From: Acidobacteria bacterium SCN 69-37
Lineage (GTDB): Bacteria; Acidobacteriota; Vicinamibacteria; Vicinamibacterales; SCN-69-37
DNA length: 64,000 nt
NCBI GenBank assembly: GCA_001724025.1
Contig: MEDJ01000023.1
Coordinates: forward strand, 124,001 to 188,000
Reading direction: 5' to 3'
This document shows, one piece after another, positions 32,102 to 40,727 of the stretch (its first letter is position 1; the number at the start of each line of letters is the position of its first letter). The position numbers and the translations under genes were made by a program. The notes under the pieces are model-generated. The model saw only the letters and a list, made by a program, of their open reading frames with translations, did no database searches and was not told the DNA's origin.

Positions 32102-35100
32102 CTAATCGAACAGGGCCGCCTGTTGCTGCGGCACCGCCAATGAACCGTCCTTAGCGAGACGAGCGATCTCGGGCCAACTCTGGACGAGGGCGTTGTACGA
32201 CCCGGCCTCCTTAGCGCGCTTCTTCCGCTCACACGCCGTGTATAGACGATAGGCGAGCTCCCTCACCACATCGGATTTCGCTCCATACTTGGCGAGGAGT
32301 TGAGCGGCCTTGGCTTCCCCGGCGAGCTCGAAGACACGGATCAAGTGGTGAAGCATCTCCCAGATATTGATGCGACGATCCTCGTCGGGATCCCACGCAA
32401 CCGGCAGTTCGTCCGGACGAAGTAGCCGCACCTTGCCAGCCTTGGACAGGAGAATGCCAGCCTCAGCGAGGCCGCTGACGCTGGTATTCTTTGCCGTCGC
32501 GAGCGTCTCCGCCCGACCGTACTCGCCCTCACCGAACGCGAACTCATCGAACCATCCCAGGGCCCAACGGCTGTCGACGTCGAAGTCACCCTCTTGCTCG
32601 GCAAGCACCTCATCGAGCGTCTGGTTAATTAATGCGAGCGCCTGGCGCACCGACAATGGCTGTCCCTCGGCATCAAGTACCTTCGAGTAGCGTGTGTAGA
32701 CAGCCATTCCCGGTCCGATGGCCGCTTGCGCCAAATCGACGGGCGCGATGTTGCCAGCCTGCAGATGGCGAAGCGCGACAGGCAGTTCGGCCTTAAGCGC
32801 GGCTAGGAGTTCGCGACGAGTAGCCGTTGCGGCGGCAGCGGACCTTGGGCGACAGACAAGGACGATGCTCGACGCAAGGGCGTTGGAATCCATCCCACGC
32901 ATCCGATTGCCAAGCTCCGTTCGCATTGGCCATGTACCGCTAGTGGCGAAACCAGCTCGAATGACTGCGTCCAGAAAGGTTTCCCAACCGGTACTCGCGG
33001 TGCCGGCGGCTGTGTCACTTTCCGACTGCTTGAAGGCGTAGTAGATTGTGACCGGAAACGACGGATGTGTTTGTTCGGCCAGGCGATGCATCGCCTGTGT
33101 CATTCCGTTGAGAAAAAACGCCTCTGCCCGCTCGCTGCCGCCATGGCGAGCGGGGGTCGCCACCAGTTCCTCAGCTTTGGGAACAGTGACCGTGGAGAAA
33201 ATGTCCGGGAACACCGATCGCAGTGACTGACGCAGCCAGACGTAGAAGAAATCCGACAGGTCTGCATATCCGATGTTGTCGTAGTAGGGTGGGTCGGTCG
33301 ATACAACCTTGTCTGTGCTGATGGTTTGCGTCTGAGCATCTCCTTGCAGCGCGAACGCACCACCGGCGGCGGGAAGCATCTGTAGGGCCTTCCGCGCCCA
33401 CTCGATGCCGCTCGAGACGTTGCCGGTCGAATCCGAAAATACGCTCGTCTCCACGTAATCCCAGGTAATGGGTATTGCTTGTCGGCCAAACGTATTGCGA
33501 ATCAGCTCTTTGCTTGAATGCCACGTACACACGGTCGACCAGTAGTCGGCCGCCTTATCAACGGAGATAGCCAAGTAGACGGCGATGGCGTCCGCGTACG
33601 CCAATGGCCCCTGGCCACCGTCCTTCAATGACTTGCCATCGTCGGTCATCCCGGCGGAGATTGCGTCGCGCAGAGCCTGCTCACGCGTGTCACTGGTCAA
33701 GCCTGCGAACGTCGTCAAGGCGACAAGCTGACGATTCGTGAAGAGGTCGCTCCACTTCGTCATGCCGTAGTTCGCCACGCGAAACCCGAGCGCCTGCGCA
33801 AAGAACTCAACCTCAGGTTTCCACTCTGGTTTGGCGTCGCGTGCGATGGCCTCGTGATCGTCGGTTGGAGCGAGATACACACGGCCACGGTCGCCTTCGG
33901 CCACAATTGCAAGAAGCCTGGCCCCCATCCGCCCGGCCCGGCCCTCGGCCTTGATGTAGTCCCCGCTGATGGGAACGCCGGACATCACGCAGAGAAAATC
34001 AGCACCACGACCGCTTGCTTTCGTTCCGTTCGTCGCGGCGGCTGGAGGCGTGCCCGTTTTCACCGTGAACCTGTAGTGCCCTTTCTCGATCACAGGCTCG
34101 ACGTATGCCTCCTTGCCAGCCCTCGTTGACAGTGCAAAGGTCGAAACCAGTGGAACATCTACAGTCGCAAACGCTGGGTTGGGACTCTTGACCGTTCGGG
34201 CCCAGAGCCAAGCAATTGTGGTGAGCCTCTGACCCGCGTACGGCTTGAGATCCGGCCGGTCCCTGACCATTGCGGCAGTGATTTCCACCTTTGGGTAGAG
34301 GTGGCCGATGCGTCTTTCTGCCTCGTCGCGCATCAACTTCCCGTAGAACCGGACATCCTCAGCAAGCCCTTGTGCGCCTCGCCACTTCTCTGTGAGCAGC
34401 GATGGATCGTTTCGGGACTCAGGGTTGACTGGCGGACGACCGGCGAACTTCGGCGGGATCTCGATCATCGCCTTGTTGATCAAGACCGCTACGGGATTGA
34501 GGTCGCTAGCGTAGCTCTCCAGGCCTAGCCGCTGTGCTTCGAGCGGCAACGCACCGCCTCCAGCGAACGGATCGTGGAATGCAGGAAGCCTGTGCCGATC
34601 GAACAGCTCCTTCGCGCGCGGATGGCCGGCGTTGTCGGCGCACGTGCGTCGCCAGCTTTGCCAGATCTCTGCCCGTGCCCGATCGAGGACCTCTTCATTC
34701 GTGGTGTTCTCCCAAAGCACGAGATCCCGGATGATCCCGAAGAGGCGCTCGCGCTCGAGCTCAGCGGCCACTTCTTCGATGGTCGGCTCCGGACCTGGAG
34801 CCGGAGCTGAGAGGTGCGCGCCTGCTGCTTTCTCAGCGGTTGCGACGGCCTCCTCCCACACCTTGAGACGGGCGCGGAGAACGCTTTCCGCCTTCCGCCG
34901 AAGCTTCGAATCCGCCAGCAGCACGTCGACGTATGTGGACGGGTCGTCCACCATTTGGGCAAAGATCACCGCCCGCGCCGCCGCCAGCGGGCGCCGCGCC
35001 CACCAGAGGTGCAGCGTGCTTGGATGCCCGTGACGGATGGACTTCTCCCGGGCGGACGCGGCATTGATGGCGTCCAGCGGCAGGGCGACTTCGATGAGTT

Positions 35101-35119
35101 TCTTCCGGTACATCGTCAT
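32102..35119 (-). CDS. DUF1156-domain adenine-specific DNA methylase
   Basis: [56 protein letters not shown] (DUF1156); [54 protein letters not shown]. Confidence 0.93.
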   Translation of the reverse strand: MTMYRKKLIEVALPLDAINAASAREKSIRHGHPSTLHLWWARRPLAAARAVIFAQMVDDPSTYVDVLLADSKLRRKAESVLRARLKVWEEAVATAEKAAGAHLSAPAPGPEPTIEEVAAELERERLFGIIRDLVLWENTTNEEVLDRARAEIWQSWRRTCADNAGHPRAKELFDRHRLPAFHDPFAGGGALPLEAQRLGLESYASDLNPVAVLINKAMIEIPPKFAGRPPVNPESRNDPSLLTEKWRGAQGLAEDVRFYGKLMRDEAERRIGHLYPKVEITAAMVRDRPDLKPYAGQRLTTIAWLWARTVKSPNPAFATVDVPLVSTFALSTRAGKEAYVEPVIEKGHYRFTVKTGTPPAAATNGTKASGRGADFLCVMSGVPISGDYIKAEGRAGRMGARLLAIVAEGDRGRVYLAPTDDHEAIARDAKPEWKPEVEFFAQALGFRVANYGMTKWSDLFTNRQLVALTTFAGLTSDTREQALRDAISAGMTDDGKSLKDGGQGPLAYADAIAVYLAISVDKAADYWSTVCTWHSSKELIRNTFGRQAIPITWDYVETSVFSDSTGNVSSGIEWARKALQMLPAAGGAFALQGDAQTQTISTDKVVSTDPPYYDNIGYADLSDFFYVWLRQSLRSVFPDIFSTVTVPKAEELVATPARHGGSERAEAFFLNGMTQAMHRLAEQTHPSFPVTIYYAFKQSESDTAAGTASTGWETFLDAVIRAGFATSGTWPMRTELGNRMRGMDSNALASSIVLVCRPRSAAAATATRRELLAALKAELPVALRHLQAGNIAPVDLAQAAIGPGMAVYTRYSKVLDAEGQPLSVRQALALINQTLDEVLAEQEGDFDVDSRWALGWFDEFAFGEGEYGRAETLATAKNTSVSGLAEAGILLSKAGKVRLLRPDELPVAWDPDEDRRINIWEMLHHLIRVFELAGEAKAAQLLAKYGAKSDVVRELAYRLYTACERKKRAKEAGSYNALVQSWPEIARLAKDGSLAVPQQQAALFD

Positions 35120-35238
35120 GGATGAGACAGTAGACCGCTATGAGGATAACGCCCCATGGAAGTCATTGAGAAATAATGCGTTGCGGGCATATGGGGATTC
35201 CGATATCGGGATTTCGACGTTTCAGACCCCATAGAACC

Positions 35239-36852
35239 TCAGGCCGGGTGCCAACGGGCCCATCGGCGCTGGCCGCTCAGCCGGACACGCCCCTCCTGTC
35301 GAAGCTCTTCCATGAGCGCCTTGATCTGGTCCCGAGACAGGGCCGGGACGACCTGCTGAAGTTCCGACATCGGGCTGCCCTGATCGCCACCGTCACGAAC
35401 GTGGCGAAGCAGCAGCTCCTTGTTCTGCGCTCGATCCAGCCCGCGCCGACGCGTGTAGGCCGCGCGCTCGCCTATGGCGGTCGCGAACCGGCGGCTAAGC
35501 AGATACTGCGTCCCGCGCCCGCGCCCCACGGATTCCACAACCCCAAGCTGGACGAGGCGCGGAAGTCGCTCCGACAGCTCGTTCGGCACGACCTCACCTC
35601 GCTGCAGCCGATCGAGGACCAGGAGATCGCGGGTGTCGAAGCTCGCCAGCGTCTCCTCGCCGACCCGCTCGAGGAAAGCCAGAAACGACGGGTTCGTGAC
35701 CTGACCGCGCAATGTCAGGCGGACCGTGTGCGGAGCCGTGCCAGAGAGATCCGGCAGCGCCTTGCTCTGACGAATGGCCCGCTCGAACATCAGGTTCATC
35801 CCCTGCCCTGAACGTTCGATCAACCCGCATCGTCCGAGCGCTTCCGCCAGCCGGCGATTGCGTGGATTCTGTTCGTCGATGATGTTCTCCGGTGTGATCC
35901 CCGGCGGCAGGCCACCCGGACTCGTCACCTCCAGCCGGCGCGAAAACTGCCGAACGAAGGTGGACCCTTCGCGTCGGTAGTCGCGGTGGCAGAACGCGTT
36001 CAGCACCGCTTCGCGAATCGTCACCTCATCGAACGTCGGAATTTCGACTCGGAACAGGCCGTCCTGGAAGCTCTGTCTGTCGTTTCTCTGATTAATGCGT
36101 TCCCAGAGCCGATCCTGGTAGAGGAAGAATCCTTCGCGAAACTCCGCACGATCCTGGGCCGGCCCGGCTGCTTCGGCCGATCGATACTCGAAGATCATCT
36201 CCGCGCGAGGGACGTGACGCGTCAGCGCATCGCGGGTGCCGAAGAGCAGCAGGGCCGCGTACGTGAGACGGCCGTCCCTGGTCAGTTCCGCGTTGCGGAG
36301 CACTTCGTCGTCTGACCACAAGTCGACCCGCGCGTTTCCTTCACGCCGGCTCCACCGCCGTCTGAACTCCGCGATGGCTTCTGGGGCGAGGTCCTGGAGT
36401 GAAGCGTCCGCACAGATCTCACCAGAGAAGTCTGGAGCGACCTCAGTGTGGATGACTCGGAGTCGCTCGTCTGTCATCGGGAGCAGCGACTCGCCAGCCC
36501 GCATCCAATAGGCTCCGCGATCGTTCCATGCCGTTCCGGCGAATCGGGCCGGCACACTGATGATCAGCACCCGGTGCCCATCGTGGTGGAATTCCTCGAC
36601 CGACACGTGATGGCCGACGCGCTGGAAGATCGATGACTCCGTCTGTCCGGGTTCCGGAAACGCGGCTGTCCCGACGACGCGCCGAGGCCTCGCGTCCGTG
36701 ACGCCGAGCACAATACGACCGCCACCCTCGTTGGCGATTGCCACGCAGTACCGAACGAGTTCGTCGAAGTCGTAGCGATTCGCAGCCTCCTTGAACTCAA
36801 GACGTGTCCCTTCTGGGGCCGCAAGGATGCTGCGAAACTCCTCCGCGGTCAT
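35239..36852 (-). CDS. AlbA_2 (Schlafen-like) putative DNA-binding / ATP-binding protein
   Basis: EGTRLEFKEAANRYDFDELVRYCVAIANEGGGRIVLGVTD (AlbA_2); C-terminal RecG-like ATPase-fold/wHTH region, REAVLNAFCHRDYRREG. Confidence 0.85.
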   Translation of the reverse strand: MTAEEFRSILAAPEGTRLEFKEAANRYDFDELVRYCVAIANEGGGRIVLGVTDARPRRVVGTAAFPEPGQTESSIFQRVGHHVSVEEFHHDGHRVLIISVPARFAGTAWNDRGAYWMRAGESLLPMTDERLRVIHTEVAPDFSGEICADASLQDLAPEAIAEFRRRWSRREGNARVDLWSDDEVLRNAELTRDGRLTYAALLLFGTRDALTRHVPRAEMIFEYRSAEAAGPAQDRAEFREGFFLYQDRLWERINQRNDRQSFQDGLFRVEIPTFDEVTIREAVLNAFCHRDYRREGSTFVRQFSRRLEVTSPGGLPPGITPENIIDEQNPRNRRLAEALGRCGLIERSGQGMNLMFERAIRQSKALPDLSGTAPHTVRLTLRGQVTNPSFLAFLERVGEETLASFDTRDLLVLDRLQRGEVVPNELSERLPRLVQLGVVESVGRGRGTQYLLSRRFATAIGERAAYTRRRGLDRAQNKELLLRHVRDGGDQGSPMSELQQVVPALSRDQIKALMEELRQEGRVRLSGQRRWARWHPA

Positions 36853-39800
36853 CGCGGTGTCTCCGCCCTGGCCAGCAACTCGGCGAAGTCGTAATTGACG
36901 CTCGTCACGCCAAAGTCAGGTTCCCGCTGGAACGGCCGTCTGACGTAGTGCACGGTGTGCCGTTCGTCATCGTGGAACTCCACGATGCCGAGGATGAAGT
37001 CGTCCGGTTTATTGAGCGAGTAAAGGATTTCGTTACGCGTGACCGTGATGGTGGCGCCGCCGGCCAAACGTCCCTTGACCTCGATGAAGCGCAGCTTTCC
37101 GGTTCCGGGCACGCGGCTCTCGATGTCGTACCCGAGCTTGTCGGTCTCCCGATCAATCGGATCGAATCCGAGGTTACGCTCGACCTCCATGATCGCCGCT
37201 CTGGCGCGTGCGGCAGACGCCTGCGTGTCTGGCGCCACGGCCATTGTCGGCTGTCCACCCATCGCTGCGAGCAGTCCCGCCGGGACTACCAGCAATCCAC
37301 CGAGGACGACCGGCGGGAGCGGCGACAATTGACGCTCCAAGCGCAGTTCCTCGATGCGCTTCTCCAGGCGACTCTGGAGGGCGTCCGCACGCTTTCGTGC
37401 CTCCTCGGAGTTCAGCCGCGCCGGCGCACGCCCAGCCCTTTCCTGAAGGCGCAGTTCCTCCGCGCGGTGGTCCCAGTAGTTGATCTCCTTGGTCAGGCGG
37501 TCTTTGACCGCCGCTTCCGTCTTGTCGATGCGCTCGATTGTTCGGCCGCGCACGTCGGCGATGTGAGCGGGGACGATGGTGGCGATGGCGTGGGCCTGAG
37601 CCTTGGTCTCCAGTTCGCGCGCAATCCAGGCGGCCTCGGGCCTCGCCAGAATCGTCGCCACGTCGGGCTCGGACGACTCCAACGGCCGAAGATCGAGGTA
37701 GGGCGCATACTGCAGGTGCCGAGATTCACCGGCGGCGTTGAGCTCGACGTAGAGCATCCGCTTCGAGACGACGCGGCGATCGCCGGCCCGCGTCGATACG
37801 GCGTCCTGAATCGAGTGCTCAAGGTAGAAGAGCACGCGCGGCGATGTGCCCGAATCACGTTCGTCCACGAGGACTGTTCCGCGCCTGAGCAGATCGCGAT
37901 GGCGCTCCAACGTCAGGTCGATCGTGGCGTCGAGCAGCGGATGCCCAGGGAACACGTACGCAGCAGGCGGTTGCCCCTGCGGCGCGACCAACGCCTTCTC
38001 GAATGCGATGCGCTCGTAGCGAGGCATCACCGGCTCACCTACGCCGATCAACCGGTCGCGGTTCCTGACCGGCGGCGGCACGTGCGTGACTTCGTAGCGG
38101 CGTGATTCGCGCTGCTTGGCCGTGCCGCCCAGCCGCTGGAACGCTTCGAGGAAGAACGACTCAATGTAGTGCGGCTGCAGGCGCCGAGCGTCGGCGCGCT
38201 CCATGTCCTCACGAATGCGATGGACGCGGCTCGCGTCCATCGCGTCGTGCGCGAGGGCACGTTCCTCCAGGAGGTCCTGAATCTGCGACCGGTTGAAGGC
38301 GTTCTCGACAACCTTCGTCAGCCGGCCCCGGACCTCCGGCTCCTCGCCGTAGCGGATCGCCTCGATGAGCAGCTCGCGCAGAGGGCGTCCCTCGAATTGC
38401 AGCTTCCCGAGTACGTCGAACACTTGGCCGCCCAGAGCCTTCCGCGCTTCGTCCAGCTTCTCGAGCAGCGTGCGGTAGACCTCACCTTCGCGCGTGCCTT
38501 CGGCGATGAGGTTCCAGAGGTGGCACACCTCCGTCTGCCCGATGCGGTGGATGCGACCGAAACGCTGCTCAAGGCGATTCGGGTTCCACGGCAGGTCGTA
38601 GTTGACCATCAGGTGTGCGCGCTGCAGATTGATGCCCTCGCCGGCCGCGTCGGTGGCCACGAGCACCTGCACTGTCGGGTCGTGTCTGAAGGCTTCCTGC
38701 GCCTTCATCCGATCCTCTCGACCCATGCCACCATGGATCATGACGACGGCATCCTTGCGCCCGAGGAGCGTCGTGATGCGCTGTTCGAGGTAGTTCAGGG
38801 TGTCGCGCTGCTCGGTGAAGATGACGAGCTTCTGGGACGGTGATGCCGCGACACTCTCCGGCACTGGTCCAGCGGGATCAGGTTCGGCGGGCTGCGTCGT
38901 ACGGGCGTTAGAGAAGATCTCCGTGAGCAGTCCGGCCAGCTCGCGCCATTTTCGGTCCTCTCCGCTGCGCCGCACGCTGAGCGCGAGGGCTTCAAGCCCC
39001 GTGAGCGTGAGGATCTCGGCCTGCAGTTCCGCGATGGTCCGTGCGGCCGTGGCCTGGTCCACGACCTCTTCGACCGCCGCCTCCTGCTCATCATCTGGCG
39101 AGTCTTCGATGTCCTCGATGTCCTCCTCGGTCATCGCCGGCAGACTGGCCGCTGTGTCGAACACCGCCTGAGCACCGCGCTGGAGTTGTTCCTCTTCGCG
39201 CAGGCGCTTTTCGAGACGCTCGCGGCGACGACGGAGCGACTGGTAGATCGCTTCCGGAGACGATGCGAGGCGGCGCTGCAGGATGGTCAGCGCGAATCCC
39301 ACCGTACCGGCGCGCTTGTCGTTCTGCAGGGCTTCAGCGCGATTGAACTCGCCGCGCACATAGTCGGTGACGGCGGTGTAAAGCCGGGCCTCGGGATCCG
39401 AGAGCAGGTAGGGAATCGTGTGAGCGATGCGCTCGGGAAACAGCGGTGTCGCGTCGAACTTGAGCAGGTTCTCCTTGACCATGCGCCGCATCAGGTCCGA
39501 GACGTCAGTGACGTGGACTCCGTCACGGAACCGGCCCTCGAAGCGGTCGCCATCGAGCAGCGCCATGAACAGTTGGAAGTCCTCTTCCTTTCCGTTGTGC
39601 GGCGTGGCCGTCATCAGAAGGAAGTGCCGCGTGATCTGGGACAGGAGCTGGCCGAGCTTGTAGCGCTTCGTGTACTTGACCTCGCCACTGAAGAACGTGG
39701 CCGACATCTTGTGGGCCTCGTCGCAGACGACCAGGTCCCATTGAATCTCCGGCGCCGCAAGCTTTGCCTGCACGTCCTCGTTCCGCGACAGCTTGTCGAG

Positions 39801-40415
39801 ACGGGCGATAACGAGGTTCGTCTCGAAGAACCAGTTGCCCGTCCGCGCAGCCTCCAGCTTATCGTTGGTGAGGATCTCGAACGGCAGGTTGAATCGACGG
39901 TACAGCTCGTCCTGCCATTGCTCGGCGAGGCTGCCGGGGCACACGACGAGGCAGCGCTGGAGGTCACCACGTGCGATCAGCTCCTTGATCAGGAGCCCGG
40001 CCATGATGGTCTTCCCGGCGCCGGGGTCGTCGGCCAGCAGAAAGCGCAGCGGCTGGCGGGGCAACATCGACTCGTACACTGCCGTGATCTGATGGGGAAG
40101 CGGGTCGACGAGCGAGGCATGGACGGCCAGGAGCGGGTCGAAGAGGTGCGCCAGCCGGATGCGATGAGCTTCCGAAACCAGGCGGAAAAGCGCGCCGTCG
40201 CCGTCGAAGCTCCACGGGCGGCCGGCCTCAACGACTTCGAAGCGAGCCTCGTCGTGCCGATACAGCAACTCGTTGGCGACCTTGCCAGCGGCCGTCTTGT
40301 ACGTCAGTTCGAGCGCCTCGGAGCCGAACCACTGCGTGGTCACCACAGTGACCATCGCATCGGGAAGGATGCCTTTGACGGCGGCGTTGGGGCGAAGGTC
40401 TTCGAGTCGGCTCAT
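36849..40415 (-). CDS. SNF2-family helicase with C-terminal DUF3883-like domain
   Basis: FLLADDPGAGKTIMAGLLIKEL; VVCDEAHK; LLMTATPHNGKEEDF; QRFGRIHRIGQTEVCHLWNLI; C-terminus LGYDIESRVPGTGKLRFIEVKGR. ATGA overlap with the AlbA_2 gene. Confidence 0.92.
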   Translation of the reverse strand: MSRLEDLRPNAAVKGILPDAMVTVVTTQWFGSEALELTYKTAAGKVANELLYRHDEARFEVVEAGRPWSFDGDGALFRLVSEAHRIRLAHLFDPLLAVHASLVDPLPHQITAVYESMLPRQPLRFLLADDPGAGKTIMAGLLIKELIARGDLQRCLVVCPGSLAEQWQDELYRRFNLPFEILTNDKLEAARTGNWFFETNLVIARLDKLSRNEDVQAKLAAPEIQWDLVVCDEAHKMSATFFSGEVKYTKRYKLGQLLSQITRHFLLMTATPHNGKEEDFQLFMALLDGDRFEGRFRDGVHVTDVSDLMRRMVKENLLKFDATPLFPERIAHTIPYLLSDPEARLYTAVTDYVRGEFNRAEALQNDKRAGTVGFALTILQRRLASSPEAIYQSLRRRRERLEKRLREEEQLQRGAQAVFDTAASLPAMTEEDIEDIEDSPDDEQEAAVEEVVDQATAARTIAELQAEILTLTGLEALALSVRRSGEDRKWRELAGLLTEIFSNARTTQPAEPDPAGPVPESVAASPSQKLVIFTEQRDTLNYLEQRITTLLGRKDAVVMIHGGMGREDRMKAQEAFRHDPTVQVLVATDAAGEGINLQRAHLMVNYDLPWNPNRLEQRFGRIHRIGQTEVCHLWNLIAEGTREGEVYRTLLEKLDEARKALGGQVFDVLGKLQFEGRPLRELLIEAIRYGEEPEVRGRLTKVVENAFNRSQIQDLLEERALAHDAMDASRVHRIREDMERADARRLQPHYIESFFLEAFQRLGGTAKQRESRRYEVTHVPPPVRNRDRLIGVGEPVMPRYERIAFEKALVAPQGQPPAAYVFPGHPLLDATIDLTLERHRDLLRRGTVLVDERDSGTSPRVLFYLEHSIQDAVSTRAGDRRVVSKRMLYVELNAAGESRHLQYAPYLDLRPLESSEPDVATILARPEAAWIARELETKAQAHAIATIVPAHIADVRGRTIERIDKTEAAVKDRLTKEINYWDHRAEELRLQERAGRAPARLNSEEARKRADALQSRLEKRIEELRLERQLSPLPPVVLGGLLVVPAGLLAAMGGQPTMAVAPDTQASAARARAAIMEVERNLGFDPIDRETDKLGYDIESRVPGTGKLRFIEVKGRLAGGATITVTRNEILYSLNKPDDFILGIVEFHDDERHTVHYVRRPFQREPDFGVTSVNYDFAELLARAETPR

Positions 40416-40727
40416 GTCGCATGCACACAGGCGATCGCCGCAGCCCTGGACGCCAAGACTCGCCCCACGACCGCACCAGCGAGTCGGGAACGGAGTAGAT
40501 TTCGGCTTCGCCAGCCCGACAACACAGAATATCGGAAGCTGTGACAGATTAGGTCACAGTCCCCCAGAAGATCGATTTCCAGAAGATGGAACGCGCTGAG
40601 GTCGGCGACTCTGACAGTTGCCTGCGAGCCGACCAGCGCCCCGGACTCGCCGCCCCTTGAGCTTGCCCGGCAGTCATCCCGCTATGCTACGGTGGACCTC
40701 GCTCTCCCCAGGGTGTAAGGAGGTCCC

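Noticed and set aside
29362-32154. 930-aa plus-strand ORF opposite the DUF499 ATPase
   Set aside because: Composition (His/Arg/Leu/Val-rich, no motifs) typical of an antisense frame; the real gene has Walker and HEPN motifs.
26314-40415. Calling the operon DISARM or BREX outright
   Set aside because: No DrmA/B/C, PglZ, BrxC-type or BrxL Lon-like proteins recognised; only helicase and methylase classes are shared.
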